Shown here piece after piece: positions 34,924-47,504 of a stretch of 64,000 nt of DNA. Numbering within the stretch: the first letter of the stretch is position 1; each line of letters starts with the position of its first letter. The position numbers were made by a program, and so were the translations under genes. The stretch is from Rheum nobile (lineage: Eukaryota; Streptophyta; Magnoliopsida; Caryophyllales; Polygonaceae). The notes under the pieces were generated by a model. The model saw nothing but the letters and a program-made list of their open reading frames with translations. It was not told the origin of the DNA and made no database searches. Location: assembly GCA_027886185.1 (NCBI GenBank), contig WOAB01000606.1:2976001-3040000 (forward strand), read 5' to 3'.

Positions 34924-35651
34924 TGTCAAAGGTGACGTTGGATCTAGTCTTGGGTAGGTAGGAAGTCACAAGTCTCGTTGTCAAGCCTGCCGTGGAAACC
35001 TTGGGTGAAACCCTTGTTGAATTACACGAAAGGCTGACAAGGGGTGGGTGAAGTGAACATTAACTTTTGAGGTTTACTGACACGGTGGAGAGCGAACCCG
35101 GTGGCGGTGGAGTGGGTGTCACGACAGCGATGGCGACTGTGAGAGCGAGGGCGGTGGCGAGGGTGTTGACGATGACACTTGCGATGACTTGAGCGATGGA
35201 GTGGGTTCGTTGGTGGGTTCGATAGCGGCGGCGATAGCGAAGGGAAGTCGATGACGCAAGCAATGGAGCAAGCGGCGGCGACGACGGTGTACTGGGTGCG
35301 ATAGCGGGTGCGATGGGAAGCGATGGGTTTCTTGAAGGTCAAGCTTTGCCGTAGCGTCGGCGGCAGAGTGAAGGAGATGCGAAGATAGAGATAGGTTTTG
35401 ACGTCTAATCAAAGTAAGGAGGATAAACACTCGACTTAAGCTTTGATTAAATTTAGACGTGAACAATAACAATAGACAAAGTTGGCTTAAATAGTAAATG
35501 CGAGACTCAGATGGGCCGAGTCTTGCCTACTGGGCTAGCCCACGCGACACACGTGGGGCACACACCCTAAAATAGAAACAACTATAAATGGAAACTACTA
35601 AAACAAGAAAGTACCAAAAATAGGAATGTCTCAAAATAGCAATGTCTAACA
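34924..35651 (-). repeat. 3' LTR of Gypsy element A'
   Basis: On minus it starts TGTTAGACATTGC at 35651, just after the purine-containing stretch TTAGAGGTTTACTTGCTAAG, and ends CACCTTTGACA at 34924 (728 bp). A TATTTAAG box is read near 35490 on minus. The first part resembles the LTR at 42131-42777 (shared GAGACATTC and CTATTTTTAGTA-like words), so the two families are related. Ser/Pro/Arg-rich minus frames at 35022-35472 are U5 sequence, not genes. Confidence 0.7.
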
Positions 35652-35738
35652 CTTAGCAAGTAAACCTCTAAATGACTAAGGATAGGCGCCGTGGTGGCGG
35701 CGAGGCATTGGACACGGACACGGGGAGCAGCGGCCACG

Positions 35739-38700
35739 TCAAGCTTGATTGGGCTCGTCAGTGGGTGCGTCTATTGCCGAATACGATGGGCCTTCTTCTG
35801 CGATGCCGATGGTGGCGAGGACCTTGAGCTTGGGCTCGGTCTCGGGTGTGCCTTGGTCAGCGATGACGCGAGCGATGAGAGATTGCACGGCGATGGCCTT
35901 GGCTCTCGATCTTGTCACTGGACCTTGGGAGCGTAGGCTCATGGCTTCCTCCTCTTCTGTGGCCGTCATGGAGGGCAGGGTCGCATCACCCTCCCCCACT
36001 TGGCTGTGAAGCGTCCCTGCTTCACCATCATCAAACTCCGGCTCCACATAGGGTGTCAAGTCGGCGACGTTGAAGGTCGCATGGACTCCATAGTCGGCTG
36101 GGAGCTCAAGTTGGTAGGCATTATCTCCAATGGCCTTGATCACGCGGAATGGGCCATCTCCGCGAGAGGCCAATTTGTGCTTGCGAAATGGCCAACAAAA
36201 TTAGAATCCCTATCACTCACAATAGTACGAGGGACTCCATGAAGACGCACCACGTGTTCAAAGAATAAATCGGCTATCTCACTAGCACTATGGGTGGTCT
36301 TACAAGCTACAACATGGGCCATCTTAGAAAACCTATCCACAATCACAGTCTTTACCTCGACGCGAGAGGGGCAAACCCGTAATGAAATCCATGGAAAGCT
36401 CTTCCCAAGGGCCGATGGGGATGGGTAGGGGTGTGTAGAGGCCGTGTGGACTAGACTTGGCTTTGGCTCTCTAGCAAGTCACACAACTCCTACAGTAGCG
36501 GGTCACCTGGTTGGTCATATGTGGCCAAAAGAAATGTTCTCGAAGCGCGGCCAAGGTCTTGGCAACTCTGAAGTGGCCACGGCCATCATGGGCTTCCTGG
36601 ATAAGAAGGAGCCTAATAGAGGACCTAGGGATGCATAGACGAACAACCTTGTACAAGTAACCCTCACAAAGAAAATAAGTCTCAAACTCACGGTCCTTAA
36701 GGCAATGCGTGAAAATAGGGCTAAAGAAGGGATCAAGCACATATAATTCCTTAATCAAAGCAATACCTAGAACCTTAGTTTGAACATGAGTCAAGAGAAC
36801 GTAACTACGAGAAAGGGCGTCGGCTACCACATTCTCTTTCTTGTGGACCACGACGTAGGGAAACGTCTCAAGAAACTCCACCCAACGAGCATGCCTTCGG
36901 TTGAGGTGGGCCTGGCTCTTCAAGTAGTTTAGGGCGGCGTGGTCACTGTGAATGACAAACTCTCGTGGTCAAAGGTAGTGTTGCCACGTCTTGAGCACAC
37001 GAACTGTAATACCCCTTAAATTTTAGTAAGGGTATTTGGGTAATTTTCCCAACCTTCGTTCAATAATTATTTCGCTTTCAGTGGAGTTCGAATTTTCCGT
37101 AACATCCATGATCTCCGAAATAATTCCCTGAGTGGTATAAAATACATTCGATGTATTTTTCGGGACTTAGAATATTTGTTTGGGTACAAACATATAATTT
37201 TTGGGGTTAAAATCATACTCATACAAGTTCCCGGCAAAAATGGGAAAAAGGGGCTGAATTTGGTCTTCACCGCACCCGCGGTCCAGCCGCCGCACCCCGC
37301 GGTGAAGAAGCCGCCATCGAAGTCGTGAGTTGTTCGAGCACTCCGGCATGGGTGCCGCGTGTCCCTTGTCGTGGCGATCGCTAGCTCGATGTGGAAGTCG
37401 GGCACGCCTCCTCCTGGGCCTATTTAAGGGAGCCCGATCGGAGACCCAGCTCCTCGGTTTTCGCCTTTTATTCCCCGGCGAGCCGCGATCTATTGTGTGA
37501 GCCACTGTGGAGCAAGACCGCCGGCGTTGTGCTGTGCTGCTGCTGCCTTCACCGTGAGCCATCGCTGCTGCTGGTGGCTGTCCTTCTCTGACGACGAAGC
37601 TCCTCCCCGACGAAGTCGGAGTGCCGAGCTGCGTGTGGAAGCCGTCGGCGAGCTGTTGTTGAAGCTCTGTTCCTGCGTTGTTGCTGTTGTGGTTAGAGGA
37701 AGAAGATGAGGGGGTGGGTCCCCCCCTTAATTAAATACTTGTTGGGCCGAGAAGCCCAAATTCATTTCAGTTCAAATTTAACCCGAAATCGATCGAGCGC
37801 TATCTGAAACTTAGGCCATATCCTCGGAAAGGATATCATCAGTAGTCGTCTCGTCTAGATTCATCGCCGAATCTACTCCAGGCAAGTGGCGGTTCGCTCT
37901 TGCTCATCATTTCATACTTCCATTAATTATCAATTGTTAGTTGTTAATTAATTTGGAATGATTTACTGTTTATGTTGGGAACAATTTTGATAAATTATAT
38001 GATGAAAAGAATATGATATTATAATAGATTGTATATCTGCTAGATCAACGCTATTATAGATATATGGTTATGATAATTGCCTGGAAGGCTTTAATATGGA
38101 TTATTATTGTGTTGAACTGTTAGTTAGCATGAGTATTCGTAGGAACGTCTGGACTCTGTGAGGTCCATTCGTTTCTTTATAACTTGGGGAAAAGGGCGAT
38201 CAAGACCCTACGGATGTAGAGGCTTGGACTCTGCGAGGTCCATTCCTTCGATATAGGTCCAGAGGCTTGGACTCTGCGGGGTCCATTCCTTCGATATATG
38301 TCTTGCTTGGCGGGACATATATTTAAAAGCTTATAACGTGATGTGGGTTTTGGAATTAAATCAGATAAGTGCTCTTGACGCACATAATTAAATATACCCT
38401 TTGGCGAGTAGTGCAGCTAGATAATAGTGCAGTTAGGAAAGCTCGTCTTGACTTTGATCAGAGTAACGTTCTCTTTCCAATCTGGATTCTCCGTGAGCGA
38501 TGAGGTTGGTCGTGAACCGAAACATCAAGTCGTTTTTGAACGCTTGTGTGATTATTAATGTTCCCCAACATTTGTCATGTTTTCGATAAGGCTCATTTCG
38601 TTGGAGTCTTCTTTTGGGATTGATTGCTGTGAGACTCGGTCTCCAGAATCTTCTCTTGATCATGTCTTTTCATAGATTTCAGTAGAAGTATGGTGGTTGA

Positions 38701-40875
38701 CTATCGTCATCGGTTGTTATTCGAGAAACGATGAGTCTAACCTAATACGACTACTTCGGACCACTCTGATTTGTACCCTTGCATAGTCTTTCATTAGACT
38801 AACCAACCGAAATTGTTCTCTGCATGGTTGGCTGGTGTCATCCGTTCGATTCGGCACATCAGATAAGTTGCCATCCCGTGAAGGCTAGAGCGACTATGGA
38901 CGCAAACGATGTTTTTGATATGTTTATTCAGGTCGAGATCCTTGATGGGTGATCATTGCGATCAAGAACCTTTTGTTGGTTATTTAAAGACTTCCGCTGT
39001 GTTAAATACGTCTTGTATTAAGTCTTCCGCTGTATTTTGGTTGTCTTTCGGATTATGGATGTAATGCCGAAACAATGATTTTAAATGAAAGTTATTATAT
39101 TTTGTATCATAATTGTTGTTTTATGATTTAGTTAAACTGGTAAAGCCTTGGGTGGCATCGTACAGAACGCCTGATGTCACTGGCGGTAATGCCTTCAAGG
39201 TTATATATTTGGGGGTGTTACACGAACGAGTGCATATAGCTCCTTGTCGTAGGTGGGGTAGTTGAGGGTGGCCCCTGTGAGCTTCTCACTGAAAAAGGCT
39301 ATGGGCCGCCTCTATTGGTGTAGGACACCTCCAATGCCGACGTCGGAAGCGTCACACTCCACCTCAGAGTGCTTGGCGAAGTCAGGGAGCTAGAGTAAAG
39401 GCGCATGGCACAAGGCATCCTTCAATGCCGTGAAGGCCTTCTCATGTGCCTCAAGCCAAGTGATTGTGGCTCCCTTCTTGGTAAGCTCATGCAAAGGCGC
39501 GGCGATGGAGCTAAAGTCTCTCACAAAGTGCCTATAAAATCTTGTGAGGCCAAGGAGGCTGCATACCATAGTTGGTGTAGTCGGTGTCGGCAACTCCCTA
39601 ATGGCCTTGACCTTGTCTTCATCCATACACATGCCGTCCTTGGACACCACGTAGCCTAGGAAATTAGTAGTGTCCGAGCAAAAGCGACACTTGCCAAAGT
39701 TGGCATACAAGCTCTCACGTCGCAAGCACTCTAACACAATCCTAAGGTGCTCGACATGGTCAACAAGGCTACGAGAATAAATAAGAATGTCATCAAAATA
39801 AACGACAATAAACTTTCCCAAAAATGCTCTCAAGACGCGGTTCATCAATCTCATGAATGTGCTTGGGGAATTGGTGAGCCCAAAAGGCATGACGAGCCAC
39901 TCATAGAGCCCATACTTCGTCTTGAAGGCGGTTTTCCACTCATCACCTTCCTTCATACGAATCTGGTGATAGCCGCTCTTCAAGTCAATCTTGGAGAAGA
40001 GGGTCGCGCCGTGGAGCTCATCAAGCATGTCGTGGAGGCGCGGAATTGGGTATCTATACTTCACGGTGATTTGATTTATAGCACGACAATCAACACACAT
40101 GCGCCACGATCCATCCTTCTAGGGCACAAGGATCACAGGCACAGCGCAAAGGCTTAGGGATTCCCTCACGTAGCCACGATCCAAGAGCTCTTGCACTTGG
40201 CACTGCAACTCTTGGGTCTCCTCAGGGCCGGCACGGTAGGCGGCGCGGTTGGGCAGGGAAGCACCAGGCACCAAGTCGATTTGGTGCTCAATAACTCGCA
40301 AAGGAGGGAGACCCTATGGAAGCTCCTTTGGAAACACATCGTCGAAGTCGGCGAGCAAAGCGGCGACGGTAGGCGGCAATGGCTCGGCAATGGGTGTCTC
40401 AGGGATGCAAGGAGTGGGCACTAACAGAAAGCAAGGTGCCTTGCCCGTCAAGGCGGCAGTGAGCTCGCTGGGCCGCGCAAGAAGCAGCTTGTGCTCACAA
40501 CGGCCTTGCAACGGAGGCGTCGGCGGCGATCGAACGGCCAACTGTGAAGGTAGCGAGGCACTGAGCGATTTTTGTGAGGTACTGTGTGTGTGGACTCCAG
40601 TGCTCGAGTCAGAATGGGGTGTGGCTGGCCAGGTCTCAGTGGGCCTCTGTTTGGCCTTCCTAGCGGCAGGGCTGGAGGTGCTATCATGATGCAGGGAGGC
40701 ACTGGGTGGCCCACCTATGGCGTTCGACTTATGGGATGCAGTGCCTGGGGGAGACGAAAAATTGCCAAATTTGGAGATGTTTTGCTTTGGCAGTGCCGCT
40801 GGCGTCTCTTCTGGTCGTGTAGCTGCGGCCTCAATGGCCTTCTGGCGATCTCTCTCAACCTGGTCCAGCAAGATC
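35739..40875 (-). pseudogene. Gypsy A' pol: reverse transcriptase, RNase H, integrase (interrupted)
   Basis: On minus the linker holds PYGLPPLRVIEHQIDLVPGA and RGYVRES. A stop then precedes the reverse transcriptase (40100-39390), with VDCRAINQITVKYRYPIPRL, FSKIDLKSGYHQIR, MPFGLTNSPSTF and the catalytic YFDDILIYS. RNase H runs AFFSEKLTGA to ELYALVRV, where LTR A is inserted, and resumes at LKTWQHYL and ADALSR. The integrase has its zinc-binding part (HDGRGHFRVAKTL ... CRSCVTC), then DRFSKMAHVVACK and SDRDSNFVGHF. The C-terminal module (GPFRVIKAIGDNAYQLELP, FNVADLTPY) ends in a GPVTRSRAKAI tail. A frameshift lies near 36180 and the ORF is split elsewhere. It is dead but fairly young by appearance. 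Confidence 0.92.
37005..39222 (+). repeat. Solo LTR (family A), 2218 bp, inserted in A' RNase H
   Basis: It starts TGTAATACCCCTTAAATT and ends GGGGGTGTTACA, with CGAAC immediately on both sides (37000-37004 and 39223-39227). It shares its start, its end and most of its body with the LTR at 53429-59546. Promoter-like gcctatttaaggg lies near 37420, and a GC-rich CCGCACCCGCGG block at 37267-37305. Near 38220-38306 a ~50-bp unit (aggcttggactctgcg..) is repeated. Small frames such as 37391-37709 are U5 sequence. Recombination between two LTRs explains a single LTR with an intact duplication. Confidence 0.93.
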
Positions 40876-42005
40876 TCATGGGGAGACATTGGTAATAATG
40901 TGATGCGCTTTCCGTGGTAAGTAAACACAGGTGTTTAAATAGCCATCATGGAGCACGCGCTTGTCGAATTGCCATGGGCGCCCAAGCAAAGGATGCGTGG
41001 CGTCCATTGTAATGACATCACAAAGAATGGAATCACAATATTGACCAATAGAAAAGGAAATAAAGCATTGGCGAGACACAGTGTTACCTGGGCTCGCGGA
41101 AATCCATTGGAGGGCATACGGCTGGGGATGTGGTGTGGTGGTCAAGTCGAAGTGCTTCACCACCTTCTCATTCACGATGTTGCAGCAACTCCCTCCGTCG
41201 ATGATGACACTCAAGGAAGCCGTTTTGACGAGGCATCTTGTGTGGAACAAGTTCTCACGTTGGTCAACTAGGCTCGCTTCATTGATGGTGAGGATGCGCC
41301 TTGTCACTAAGCTCAGAGGCGTGCCCGCATGCAGGGCAGCAGGCTCACAGTCGTAGGCGTCCTCGGCATCTTCGAATCCTTCCTCTATGGGCTCAAGTGT
41401 GGGTTCTTCCTCGTATGACTCATAGCCGGCGGCAGTGGAGGAGAAGAGCACCTTCTTCGAATTAGTACAATCTTTCTTGTAGCGGCCCCTGCCTCCACAC
41501 TTGTAGCACTCAAGATCACACGCTCGCTCGGTGCCCGTTGACGATGTCCTAGGCGCGGGCGCGCGGCTCGTAGTGGGTTGCGTTATGGGCTTCGGCTGGC
41601 GGCCTTGGCTAGACGCTGCTGGGGCTGAGGCATGGGCACGCACATTAGTAGAAACGGATTGACTAGGCGTAGTGTCATACTTGTGTTGGCCAGATTTCCA
41701 AGAGAATAGCTTGCGGCGATTGAGTTGGTTATGGATTTGCATCGCCGTGTGGGTTAATGTGTTGAGATCTTTGATGGGCAAGATCTCAAGTTGGTCTCGG
41801 ATGGGGGCATTCAAGCCACTCAAGAACTTGGTCCTAAGCGTCGAAGGGGCGACACTAATGGAGGCTTTGTAGTACATGTCCTCCAATTGTGAGAAAAACT
41901 CAAGAGGAGTCTTGGTGCCTTGGCGATCTCCATCCTCATTTGATTTCTGTAATCGGTGGACACATACTTCTTGGTCATGACATAGACCAACTGTGGCCAC
42001 TCGGT
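40876..42005 (-). pseudogene. Gypsy A' gag and protease
   Basis: On minus the frame runs through a retrotransposon gag core (TPLEFFSQLEDMYYKASISV, FLSGLNAPIRDQLEILPIKD), a zinc knuckle written CYKCGGRGRYKKDC in which the expected His is Arg, and an acidic linker. The aspartic protease follows, with VIIDGGSCCNIVNEKV, HPLLGRPWQFDKRV and the flap region. The true gag frame upstream (KKYVSTDYRNQMRMEIAK) is in another register, so a frameshift lies near 41920. It is homologous along its whole length to the gag-protease of element B at 50740-52980 and is truncated at its N-terminus by the junction at 42005. Confidence 0.9.
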
Positions 42006-42130
42006 GATTGGAGCAAGACGGCGTCGAATGCGGTTGATGCGACCCCGGTCACGACATTGACAGCGTCCAACACTGAGGCGCTTGGATATTTCCTCAGCAC
42101 TACTCGTGTCATTTGAGTTGTTTTGGTATT

Positions 42131-42777
42131 GTGAGGTTCACATACCAATTTCGAGACATTCTGAGACACTTTCTATTTTTAGTATTTAGCAGTTTCTATT
42201 CTTAGAATGTTTCTAAGTTTGGAAAGTTACTGTTTTTAGTAGTTACTATATTTGGATGTTGCCGTATTTGGCAAGTTTCTATTTTTGGATGTCGGGCCTC
42301 TCTTGTGCCAAGAGGGCCGATCCACTTATGTTTTCAGGCCCATCAGGCAAGAACATTGTTTTGGCTCCTATATAAGCCATTCTTTACCTAATTAATAAAG
42401 TACGTTGAATTGAGAGTTAAAGCCTAGTGCTGCCATTGAGCCAAGCTCCTGCCCCTAGGCCTAGCTCCTTCAACCGAGCCCCCATCGAGCCGCCAACGCC
42501 GGCCACCCAACACCACGCGCAAGCCCACCGAACCATCACGCCTTGCCTACGAACCCTTTCACCAATCTTGGCTCTCGGCCACAGCCGAGATCCCCCACCC
42601 TTTCGAACCACCCCGCGACCCGCGACCTGTTCTGCGACTTGGCCCGTGATCGCGGTCACCCCCGCGAGACCCCCAAACACCTCGCGGCACTCGCAGTCTT
42701 CATCGAGCAAGAAAGATCTGTCACGCCTTCTACCTAGATCCGCTCTAACTCGCGTTTTGGGAGCCCATAACGCATCA
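42131..42777 (+). repeat. 5' LTR of Gypsy element B
   Basis: It starts at about TGTGAGGTTCACATACC (42131, approximate) and ends ...CCCATAACGCATCA (42777), with a tRNA-Met-type primer binding site two bases later. A TATATAAG box lies at 42369-42376. The Pro/Arg-rich + frame at 42427-42963 is U5 and leader sequence and is not called a gene. To the left, 42006-42130 reads like the tail of a polyprotein (ALGYFLSTTRVI then stop) rather than host DNA. Confidence 0.75.
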
Positions 42778-42779
42778 AC

Positions 42780-42793
42780 TGGTATCAGAGCCA
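42780..42793 (+). other. Primer binding site of element B
   Basis: TGGTATCAGAGCCA is complementary to the 3' end of initiator tRNA-Met, the standard primer for plant LTR retrotransposons. It lies two bases after the LTR end. Confidence 0.9.
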
Positions 42794-44944
42794 GGGGTAC
42801 AAGGTTGGTCCTTTCTTACTCGCTTTGTTCTCACGTTACAAATTCAGTCTTTTTCCTTGCTTCTGCCTTTCGTTTGTGTGGCTTGCCGCCATTATTGTTG
42901 CTCCTTTTCGTTTCAGTTTGTGTTGTTGTTGGTTGCCGCCAACAATCCCCTTCCCTAGGTTGAATTTGTGGCTTTCCTAAGCCCTTGTTCCAGACCGAGA
43001 GACCCCTAAGAAAATTACCAAAAAAAAACGAGAGATAACCGTGAGAAACCCTAACCCTAGTCGTGGACTTTGCTTGCCCTAAATCATCTTAATTTTGCAA
43101 ATTTAGTTTGCTAGAGTTTGTGATTATTGTTGGAATTTTTCTACGTTATTCTCTCCTAGTTTTCATACAATAATTGCTTCTTTCTCGTCTCTACATACTT
43201 GCATGCTCACGGCCTAAGTCAAAAAAAAAATGTTGGCCGTGCACAATTGCTCTTCGTCTACAATAAAAACTTGTGTCAATTTCAAAAAAAAAGGCATTCG
43301 GTTTACAAAAACAAAACAATCAGACACCGAATTAGAAAAACAAAAGCCTCAGGCGATCTCGGCGAAGCCGGTTCACTATTGACATAGGTCCATTAAGCCC
43401 ACCTCCCCGTATTCTATCTCTGTGGATTCTATGGATTGCATGCTAGATTACTTCTTACGTAGTCACTATTTTTGGCATCTGAATTGTGAGGTTAGTGTGG
43501 TTTTTGTGTTGGTTTAGTCCACGCTGAGTCAGCCTAGCCACTCCGCCCTCACGGCTTTATCCAGATTAGTGACCTACGTGAGACATTGTAGGTTTGATTT
43601 GATCTATTTTGTCCTTTGTTTTTGTTCCCTTTTCACTACTACAATTAAGGCCTATTGAAACACTTAAAAATTGTTTCTTAAAGCCTTAAAACCGTTTCTT
43701 TAGGCCTAATAAAATGATTTTTGACCGTTTCAGTTGTTGCCATTGCATTAGACATAATGAAACGATTAATTTAAGCTAATGAAACGGTTGTTAAAAAGTA
43801 TAAAGAAACCATTTCATTACATATAAAAACCGTTTTATTTGGACTATAGCTAATGAAACCCTATTTAACACATATTGAAACGATTGTTCACGATTTAATG
43901 CAATACATACACTTGATAATGAAACAGTTTTTTATATTCTTAATGCAACATATGTAAATGATAATGAATCGGTTTCAATTTTCACTAGATTTATAGAAAT
44001 TATACAATAATATATTCTATTTAGTGTTTTAGCAGCATAACCTGTATAAACAAATATAAATACAATTTAAAATATAAACTTGTGCTGAATTGGTAAATGT
44101 ATTAAATAGAGAAATAAAATACTTACAAAACTTAACCATGGTTAAGGGCAAAATTCAAAATATCTTAAATCTAATGAGATGTAAAGATTGCTCTAAAAAC
44201 TAAAATCATTCAAATGAATGAATATGAAGCAATGACAAAACAAAATGGCCTTGGAGGATATCCGAAACAAGCCAAATGAACCTCTAAAAAGTCTAAAAAA
44301 AAGCCTAATTGAAGTTGCATGAATAGAAAAATTCAGCAAAGTGGAACCATCTCAAAATGAAGCAACACACTCCAGACAAAGACATCAGCCGCATCCTCAC
44401 CATTACAGCACAAGTTGAGAAAACACTAGCCAAAAGAGTTGTAAATCTAGCAAACTAGAAGAAGCATCCTGTACACCAGCAAGAGACGCAAAAACATCTA
44501 CAAAATGCAACAAAAGACACCAAAAAATCAGCAGAACATAATACCACTACTAGAGTATTACAAGAGCAAACTTGGCACATGACAAGAAGAGAAGATAGAG
44601 AAAAATCAGCAAATAACAGCATCAAAAGACACATCAAAATCAACAAAAGACACAGTAGAATCATCTTCATTAAATTTGAAGAGCAAATTAAAAGAATTTT
44701 AAATCCAGCAAACACTAGAAGAAGCATCTCATACTAGTATAGTAATGCATATGTGAAGCCAGAGAACCTTTTGCTTGGGCCATCTAGAACACCTAATGAG
44801 AAAAATGTAATTTCTAGTATAGTAATGCATATTCTAGTATATATAGTTCAGCATTTGCTTTTATAAGAGGGAGATGTATCAAAATGTAATTTCTGAGCAA
44901 GTGCCGTTAAAACAAGCAATCAACCACGAACCGAGCTCACATAC

Positions 44945-44981
44945 CTTCCCAGTAGACTGCCCGTATCCTAAATAATCATAT
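44945..44981 (-). pseudogene. Captured exon of an ABHD17-like alpha/beta hydrolase
   Basis: A 37-bp exon on minus, between CTGCAG and GTATGTG, encodes YDYLGYGQSTGK in the phase expected after a preceding Gly codon. This is the YDYSGYGxSxGKPSE block of plant ABHD17-type hydrolases (protein depalmitoylase family). Neighbouring exons were not found. The assignment rests on one short but distinctive motif with correct splice borders. It lies ~1.9 kb from the DHHC exons, in the same orientation. Confidence 0.6.
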
Positions 44982-46913
44982 CTGCAGAACAGTAGAAGAA
45001 TGTGTCATCAGTAAGTGTTCACAACTTTTGTGCAGGGAAGAATCCTTTTTAATACTGCACAAAAGAGCAACACATGACTTTAAGTATACAGTGAATAACA
45101 ACAGCTCCTAAGATGAAAATATAGAAGAAGAAATTATGTCAAGAAACTAAAGTTAAAGCACATCTAATGTAGGAAATGTAATGATAAAGTGCATAACAAG
45201 AAAGAGCAAAAAATTTGTAAGATAAAGATTCAAATATTTAATGCATATGATGAAGTGAAAATTTCAACTAACGGTGAACTGTTCAGGACGTTTTGGCTGT
45301 GAAGCTAAAAACTGGTATCTCATTAATGCAACCTTACCATACTCCTTATATAGCATGAAACAAGTCCAGAATGTGAACAAATATTCTGCTACTATATGGA
45401 CAAAAAACCTAATATCCAAAACAACCATTCACTCGTTAGAGAAAATTCATAGAATTCCTATCGCATTCAGAACTTTACTATGAAGGACATTAAAATGAAA
45501 TATGAGAGAATAATAAGTTACATAATCTTCAGACACCAATGAGTAGCAAGAACTGACAGACATATACTCCACAGTGGCACTAAATGAAACTTCTGGATGA
45601 CAGTCTATAAATTGCCAAGTTTGACAGTGAATTTGAAAACTTGAGCTTTTAATTATTTGAATACCATATATCAAATGACATGTCAAAGTGTCTTGAATTC
45701 AGAATGTCAACAACTTCAACAATTGAAGGAAAACAAAACTTAGTTTCAAATTCTCGATTTTGTATTGAAAAAAAAAATCAGTCTAACAGGAGGTGATTCA
45801 TAGGGCCATTATCAATGAAGTGAACTAATTTGAGGAATTAAGAAAAACAGGTTAAATTTAGTCTTACAACAAGCAAGCACTCAGTCATAATCCATGAAAA
45901 TCAACAAGAAACAACTGGCACACATTCCAGCTTCCAACTTTGACATACAACATTTTGATATGTCAAATCAGTGATATCCATTTACTTTTCGTTGTCCAGT
46001 CCTCAGCCATAGCAGGATATCAAGAGATCTTTTACTCATCTATCAGTAATGCCCAAGTATGACAAAATTAAAAGTAACACACTTATACACAAGTAAAAAC
46101 TAAAAACTTACTTATAAGATTTTGGTGGCACATTTGATATGGATAGCTTGTCAATCTCACTGGTGACCAATTCTCTTTTAAGAAAAAAACAATGTGCCTC
46201 CAGATATGTTGATCGGTATAAGGATTAAAATTTCCAGGACTGTCACTGGTCCAAATATCTTCAGCCTGTGAAGAAGAAAAATTAAGAAATTAAGTCCACA
46301 TCAAGGGTTGACTGGTGAAATTTTCAATGTCTATACATCAAGGCTTGGATTGAAACACTCATTTGATGAGCATATTAATAATTTTTTTATAATATAGTAT
46401 TGGCTAACTTCCTGTATTGACTAACTTCTTGTATAATTAATTCACATAGACAAAAGTAGATCTAGATATAAAACAAAAGTTGGAACAAGAGTGTATATAA
46501 TCATTTAGTTAAACATCGATATTACATATAGCATTAGCATTAATTTTGTTATTGAACATCATTGCACCAACTACAAGTACAAAATACAGCAACACCACAA
46601 TACTCTAGCATATTCATTTCCATGTGCCCATTCATCAATCACCAATTTTTACCTGTAAAACGAAAAAACATATAAATGATCATGTGAAACGATCTCTCCG
46701 ACTACTCTGACTACTCCAATATCTACTATTCTGTAGATAAAGTGAAGCATGAATGAAGCAAACAGGGAGGATACGGAAATTGTATCCAACGAATGAATAT
46801 CTTTCCCCACCCTGAACATTAAAAATTAAAAGAAAATGAATAGAAAAAGCTTGCACATGTGCACTTAGTTAGCAGAAGATGGCAGTCAGAAATCAACAAC
46901 ATCAGTTACTAAC

Positions 46914-47504
46914 CTTCCCTACACAATTGGAGACCCAAGGGCAGTGATGGTCAAATTGTTCCACAAAGCGATTACATGTAGGGCAGTGCTTGGAGAGAAC
47001 TGGTCTAATTATCTGGATTTAGAAAATAAAGTAGATTAGTCAACAATTTAACATTTAAGAGACATGATTGATATACTAGGAAATAGAAGGGAAGAAAATG
47101 TAGAAGTGGCTATTCTGCAACTGAAAGATGGCCCATGACATCTTGCAAGTGGACATACCTTGCATGTTGGGCATAGTTGAGACCATTTTCCTGTCCATAC
47201 AGATGAACTACTTGGATCATTATGTAATAGCGGATCCTACAAAGAAGAAGAATATGATTTCTGTAACAGCGCATTCATGGAAATTTGATAGCAGCTCTAT
47301 GAAAGACGTAAGCACCACCCACACTTCCGCATAGCCGATGATAAGTAATATTGATAAGTTATGCCATATTTCCATGAAACAAATACCAAAAGTCGAAATC
47401 CCCATATTTCCAATGTATTTGTTAAAACATGTGCTTGAAGGCATACCTCTGACTTTCCATCAATGTCAGAATTGCTAGATATTTTTATGTATCCAGGGTC
47501 CTTG
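46914..47504 (-). pseudogene. Captured exons of a DHHC palmitoyltransferase (ankyrin/TIP1-like)
   Basis: There are three exons on minus with clean borders. 47504-47447 (58 bp) reads KDPGYIKISSNSD. 47236-47159 (78 bp) reads DPLLHNDPSSS..WSQLCPTCK. 47012-46914 (99 bp) reads IIRPVLSKHC then RFVEQFDHHCPWVSNCVGK. The last two join in phase 0 and give the Cys-rich DHHC domain with the catalytic DHHC intact. In plants this arrangement (SKDPGYI..., WSQLC.TCK.VRP, EQFDHHCPWVSNCVGK) matches the TIP1/PAT24 class of S-acyltransferases. The ankyrin repeats and transmembrane segments are not seen, so only a middle part of the gene was copied. Intron retention means capture at DNA level. Confidence 0.85.

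Larger units (their letters stand above)
34924..42005 (-). mobile_element. Ty3/Gypsy element A', minus strand, 5' truncated
   Basis: Read on minus: gag and protease (42005-40876), linker, reverse transcriptase, RNase H, integrase (to 35739) and then an LTR (35651-34924). The protease-RT-integrase order marks Ty3/Gypsy. The gag N-terminus, leader and 5' LTR are missing: homology to the gag of element B stops abruptly at about 42005. A solo LTR of another family is inserted at 37005-39222. In-frame stops (for example before KDGSWRMC at about 40101) show that it is inactive. Confidence 0.9.

Noticed and set aside
42427..42963. 178-residue Pro/Arg-rich + frame
   Set aside because: It spans the end of LTR B, its primer binding site and the leader; GC-rich U5 sequence leaves frames open by chance.
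46195..46265. Possible further DHHC exon reading PVTVLEILILIP
   Set aside because: It has a plausible acceptor and a hydrophobic run, but the expected residues after NCVGK are missing and the frame choice is ambiguous.
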